Of a DNA stretch of 5,786 nucleotides, positions 3,845 to 5,786 are shown in pieces. The stretch lies in NCBI GenBank assembly GCA_002505355.1, contig DAUW01000026.1:10501-16286 (forward strand), in the 5' to 3' direction. The first letter of the stretch is position 1, and each line of letters starts with the position of its first letter. This DNA is from Euryarchaeota archaeon UBA229 (GTDB taxonomy: Archaea; Thermoplasmatota; Poseidoniia; Poseidoniales; Poseidoniaceae). The notes beneath the pieces are model-generated. The model searched no databases, had not been told where the DNA came from, and saw only the letters and a program-made list of their open reading frames with translations. Made by a program: the position numbers and the translations under genes.

Positions 3845-5786
3845 TTATTTCCATTTGGTTTCAAACATCGATAAGTCTGGTGCAGCTTTGACCTCGGCGT
3901 ATTTTTCTGGTTGTTGTTCGTACCTATTCTGGTTTAATGATTGAGTGAAAAGTTGCTGTGGCGGCAACTTCTCGGGAACGCTAGGTGCGTTATTTTGCCT
4001 TAGTCTAACTATGAGTAGGATAATTACCAGCGATGCTAGAACTCCAATTATGACTGCCATAACATTGTTAGAGATTGCATCGATAATGCGAGAAACCGTA
4101 GACTGATCATCGGCTTCAATCACCACAGGTGGGTGATAAACGAAGTAGGAAATGTTCCAAGTATATTCTGCCGAGCCAAACTCATCCATCGCAACTGCCC
4201 TAATGTAGTACGGGCCAATGGTTCCATTACCAGCACATAGTATGCCTCCGAAGCCAAACTCAGTGATCGAGCAATTAAACGGGCCCTCATCATATGATGA
4301 ATTGGAGGAAAGTAGAGTACTGTTTCGATACCAATAGAACTCAAGTCCGATATTCTGTACGTCAGCTTCGCTCAAACTGAGATCCATTGATAGTGATAAT
4401 TTATCTTTGGTAGCATTAATTGTTGAGTTCTGCAGTGATGAGAATGCAATGTAGTCATAGCGATTGACTCCATCATCAATTAGGTCATTACAGTTATCGT
4501 CGATGCCGTTCCAAATTTCTGGCGCATCTGGATTTATTGCAATATTTGTATCATCACACTCTTCAAACCATCTAAAGCCGTCGCCATCCTCATCTAAATC
4601 GGGTACTCTCGGATTGGTATTGGTTTGCAAAACCTCGACACCATCGCTCAAACCGTCACCATCAGTATCAAACATAGTTGGTTCGCTACCAACAGTCAAA
4701 ATCTCGAAGCCATCCTCAAGCCCATCATCATCAGTATCATTGTCTAATGGGTCAGTATTCATTGTATTATATTCAACAAGGTCAGCCAGCTGATCATTAT
4801 CCCGGTCAAGTCCGACAAAATCCTCATCAATCAATTCGTCACAGTCATTATCAATTGCGTCCAATAATTCAACTGCATTGGGGAATATTTGATCATTGGT
4901 GTCGTTGCAATCTTGGAACCAATAGAAACCGTCAAGATCAGTATCGTTATCATAGAACAGTGGATCTGACTGATACTCGAGGACTTCCTCACCGTCCTCG
5001 AGCATATCTCCATCAGTATCCTGCAAATTGTAATCTGTGCCATATACGTGAAATTCTGCATAGTCACTTAATTGATCTGCATCTGAGTCAGTTTGGTTGA
5101 AGCCTTCATCCCAGAGTCCGTCACAATCATCGTCCACATAGTTTAGCACCTCGAGTGCACCAGGGTAAATCTGGTCGTTGGTATCATTACAATCTTGGAA
5201 CCAATAAAAGCTGTCTAAATCAGCGTCTTGATCGGGAACTAGCGGGTTGGTCGAATAGACATTTACCTCTTCTCCATCCAACAACCCGTCATCATCAGTA
5301 TCGCTGTCTAGTGGGTCAGTTCCGTTGACTAAAATTTCCCTTCCGTCTTCAAGCCCATCATTATCAGAATCAATCGACAACGGATCTGTTCCATAGATAT
5401 TGATTTCATCTCCATCATTGATTTGGTCGTCGTCAGTATCTATGTCGTCAGGATCTGTGCCATAGACCTCAGTTTCGTTGTAATTAGTTAGCCCATCGCC
5501 GTCACGATCGGTGTTCAGTTCTGTACCGTAAATGTTCAGTTCCCAATCAAGCAAGGTTCCAGTGTCACCGTTTCCTTGGTCTTCAAGACTTAGTGTCCAT
5601 TCACCGAAACTATCCTCGTCCCAGTGACGCACCGAAGTGAACATCCAATTATTCCAATCGTTTCCGCTGTCTTCGTGCTTTTCTGACAAAACGCTTTGCG
5701 TTCCGGCTGGGCTGGTGAGAATTATTTCCAGGTCGCCTCGATACGAATGGTCTATATCGACAATAACCTCAACGTGTTCAATCTTT
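3845..5786 (-). CDS. Large surface protein, C-terminal part: P-domain, Ca-type and MopE-like repeats, membrane anchor (cut by right edge)
   Basis: 646 codons are visible, numbered here from the first full codon at 5785. Residues 1-90 are most of a proprotein-convertase P-domain: VIVDIDHSYRGDLEIILTSP, then GTQSVLSEKHED, GEWTLSLEDQG and GDTGTLLDWELNIYG. Residues 93-441 hold nine calcium-type repeats and three MopE-like metal-binding modules. Residues 442-552 look like a beta-sandwich domain with C505/C517 and seven N-X-S/T sequons. A helix (about 575-594) is followed by RLRQNN and a 52-residue Gln/Pro-rich tail, so the protein is anchored with its C-terminus inside. P-domains usually follow a subtilisin (S8) catalytic domain, but they also occur in non-protease surface proteins. 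No catalytic residues are inside the window, so protease activity is only inferred. The TTG at 5689 is not the start: the reading frame stays open upstream and the preceding codons complete the P-domain. Its TAA abuts the stop of the SAP-membrane gene. Confidence 0.9.
   Translation of the reverse strand, partial: KIEHVEVIVDIDHSYRGDLEIILTSPAGTQSVLSEKHEDSGNDWNNWMFTSVRHWDEDSFGEWTLSLEDQGNGDTGTLLDWELNIYGTELNTDRDGDGLTNYNETEVYGTDPDDIDTDDDQINDGDEINIYGTDPLSIDSDNDGLEDGREILVNGTDPLDSDTDDDGLLDGEEVNVYSTNPLVPDQDADLDSFYWFQDCNDTNDQIYPGALEVLNYVDDDCDGLWDEGFNQTDSDADQLSDYAEFHVYGTDYNLQDTDGDMLEDGEEVLEYQSDPLFYDNDTDLDGFYWFQDCNDTNDQIFPNAVELLDAIDNDCDELIDEDFVGLDRDNDQLADLVEYNTMNTDPLDNDTDDDGLEDGFEILTVGSEPTMFDTDGDGLSDGVEVLQTNTNPRVPDLDEDGDGFRWFEECDDTNIAINPDAPEIWNGIDDNCNDLIDDGVNRYDYIAFSSLQNSTINATKDKLSLSMDLSLSEADVQNIGLEFYWYRNSTLLSSNSSYDEGPFNCSITEFGFGGILCAGNGTIGPYYIRAVAMDEFGSAEYTWNISYFVYHPPVVIEADDQSTVSRIIDAISNNVMAVIIGVLASLVIILLIVRLRQNNAPSVPEKLPPQQLFTQSLNQNRYEQQPEKYAEVKAAPDLSMFETKWK
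4004..4063 (-). other. Transmembrane anchor of the P-domain surface protein
   Basis: The segment from about VMAVIIGVLASLVIILLIVR is an uninterrupted hydrophobic stretch of about 20 residues, followed at once by arginines (RLRQNN). This gives a C-terminus-inside, type I topology. It leaves a tail of about 52 residues rich in Gln and Pro, ending in LSMFETKWK. No PGF-CTERM or other archaeosortase sorting motif is seen, so this looks like a true membrane anchor and not a cleaved sorting signal. Confidence 0.8.
4463..5515 (-). repeat. Asp-rich repeat array: nine calcium-type (TSP3-like) units and three MopE-like modules
   Basis: Units of 20-23 residues follow the pattern DxDxDGLxDGxExxxxGTDP, as in thrombospondin type-3 and related calcium-binding repeats. 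Order: four units, MopE-like module 1 (5096-5233), two units, module 2 (4814-4951), three units, module 3 (4463-4600). Each module runs from a DxDxD(S/G)F start through WF(Q/E)(D/E)C, then a second Cys in (D/N)(D/N)C(D/N), and ends near (D/E)(G/D)(F/V). The two cysteines are exactly 22 residues apart in all three. At the DNA level, the 17-mer CAATCTTGGAACCAATA (plus-strand reading) recurs at 4908-4924 and 5190-5206, 282 bp apart. Related motifs bind calcium or, in MopE, copper. Binding here is inferred from spacing of acidic residues. Confidence 0.85.

Noticed and set aside
4464..5100. Plus-strand frames across the repeat array, rich in Ser/Pro or His/Gln
   Set aside because: They are antisense shadows of the Asp-rich repeats; their composition follows from reversed GAT/GAC/GAA codons, and no start signals precede them.
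4463..5515. Regularly spaced short repeats that might suggest a CRISPR array
   Set aside because: The repeats are degenerate at DNA level, keep one open reading frame, and encode a conserved Asp-rich protein motif with 60-69-bp periodicity.
5687..5689. TTG as the start codon of the minus-strand surface protein
   Set aside because: The 32 codons upstream stay open to the window edge and encode the first half of the P-domain, so the true start is outside the window.

Overview
The window most likely comes from an uncultured marine euryarchaeon of the Marine Group II (Poseidoniales) type. This is inferred from gene style, not from a marker gene. Supporting signs are large membrane-anchored surface proteins, a SAP domain fused to a transmembrane segment, Asp-rich calcium-type repeats mixed with MopE-like metal-binding motifs, a convertase P-domain, no clear Shine-Dalgarno sequences, and short AT-rich upstream regions that could hold archaeal TATA boxes. 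Base composition looks moderately AT-rich throughout (not counted). No rRNA, tRNA, CRISPR array or insertion sequence is visible.

Layout. (1) Bases 1-416, minus strand: the first 138 codons of a RimK-type ATP-grasp ligase, running off the left edge. (2) Bases 417-513: a 97-bp divergent intergenic region. (3) Bases 514-1599, plus strand: a 361-residue two-pass membrane protein with an outside beta-type loop and a Pro/Gly-rich cytoplasmic tail. (4) Bases 1600-1675: a 76-bp gap with a T6 tract. (5) Bases 1676-3844, plus strand: a 722-residue protein with an N-terminal SAP domain, an acidic linker, one membrane helix and a roughly 545-residue outside domain of unknown family. (6) Bases 3845-5786, minus strand: the C-terminal 646 residues of a large surface protein that enters from the right edge. 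It has a P-domain, nine 20-23-residue calcium-type repeats interleaved with three MopE-like modules, a sequon-rich beta domain, a membrane helix and a short cytoplasmic tail.

The stop codons of the last two genes abut with no base between them. Three consecutive genes encode proteins that span the membrane and expose most or much of their mass outside, so the locus looks like cell-surface machinery beside a housekeeping-type ligase. The rimK-like gene is divergent from the others and has no visible functional tie to them. Whether the three membrane proteins work together cannot be decided from this sequence. The most distinctive points are the SAP domain on a membrane anchor, the quantised higher-order repeat in the last gene, and the zero-gap convergent stops.
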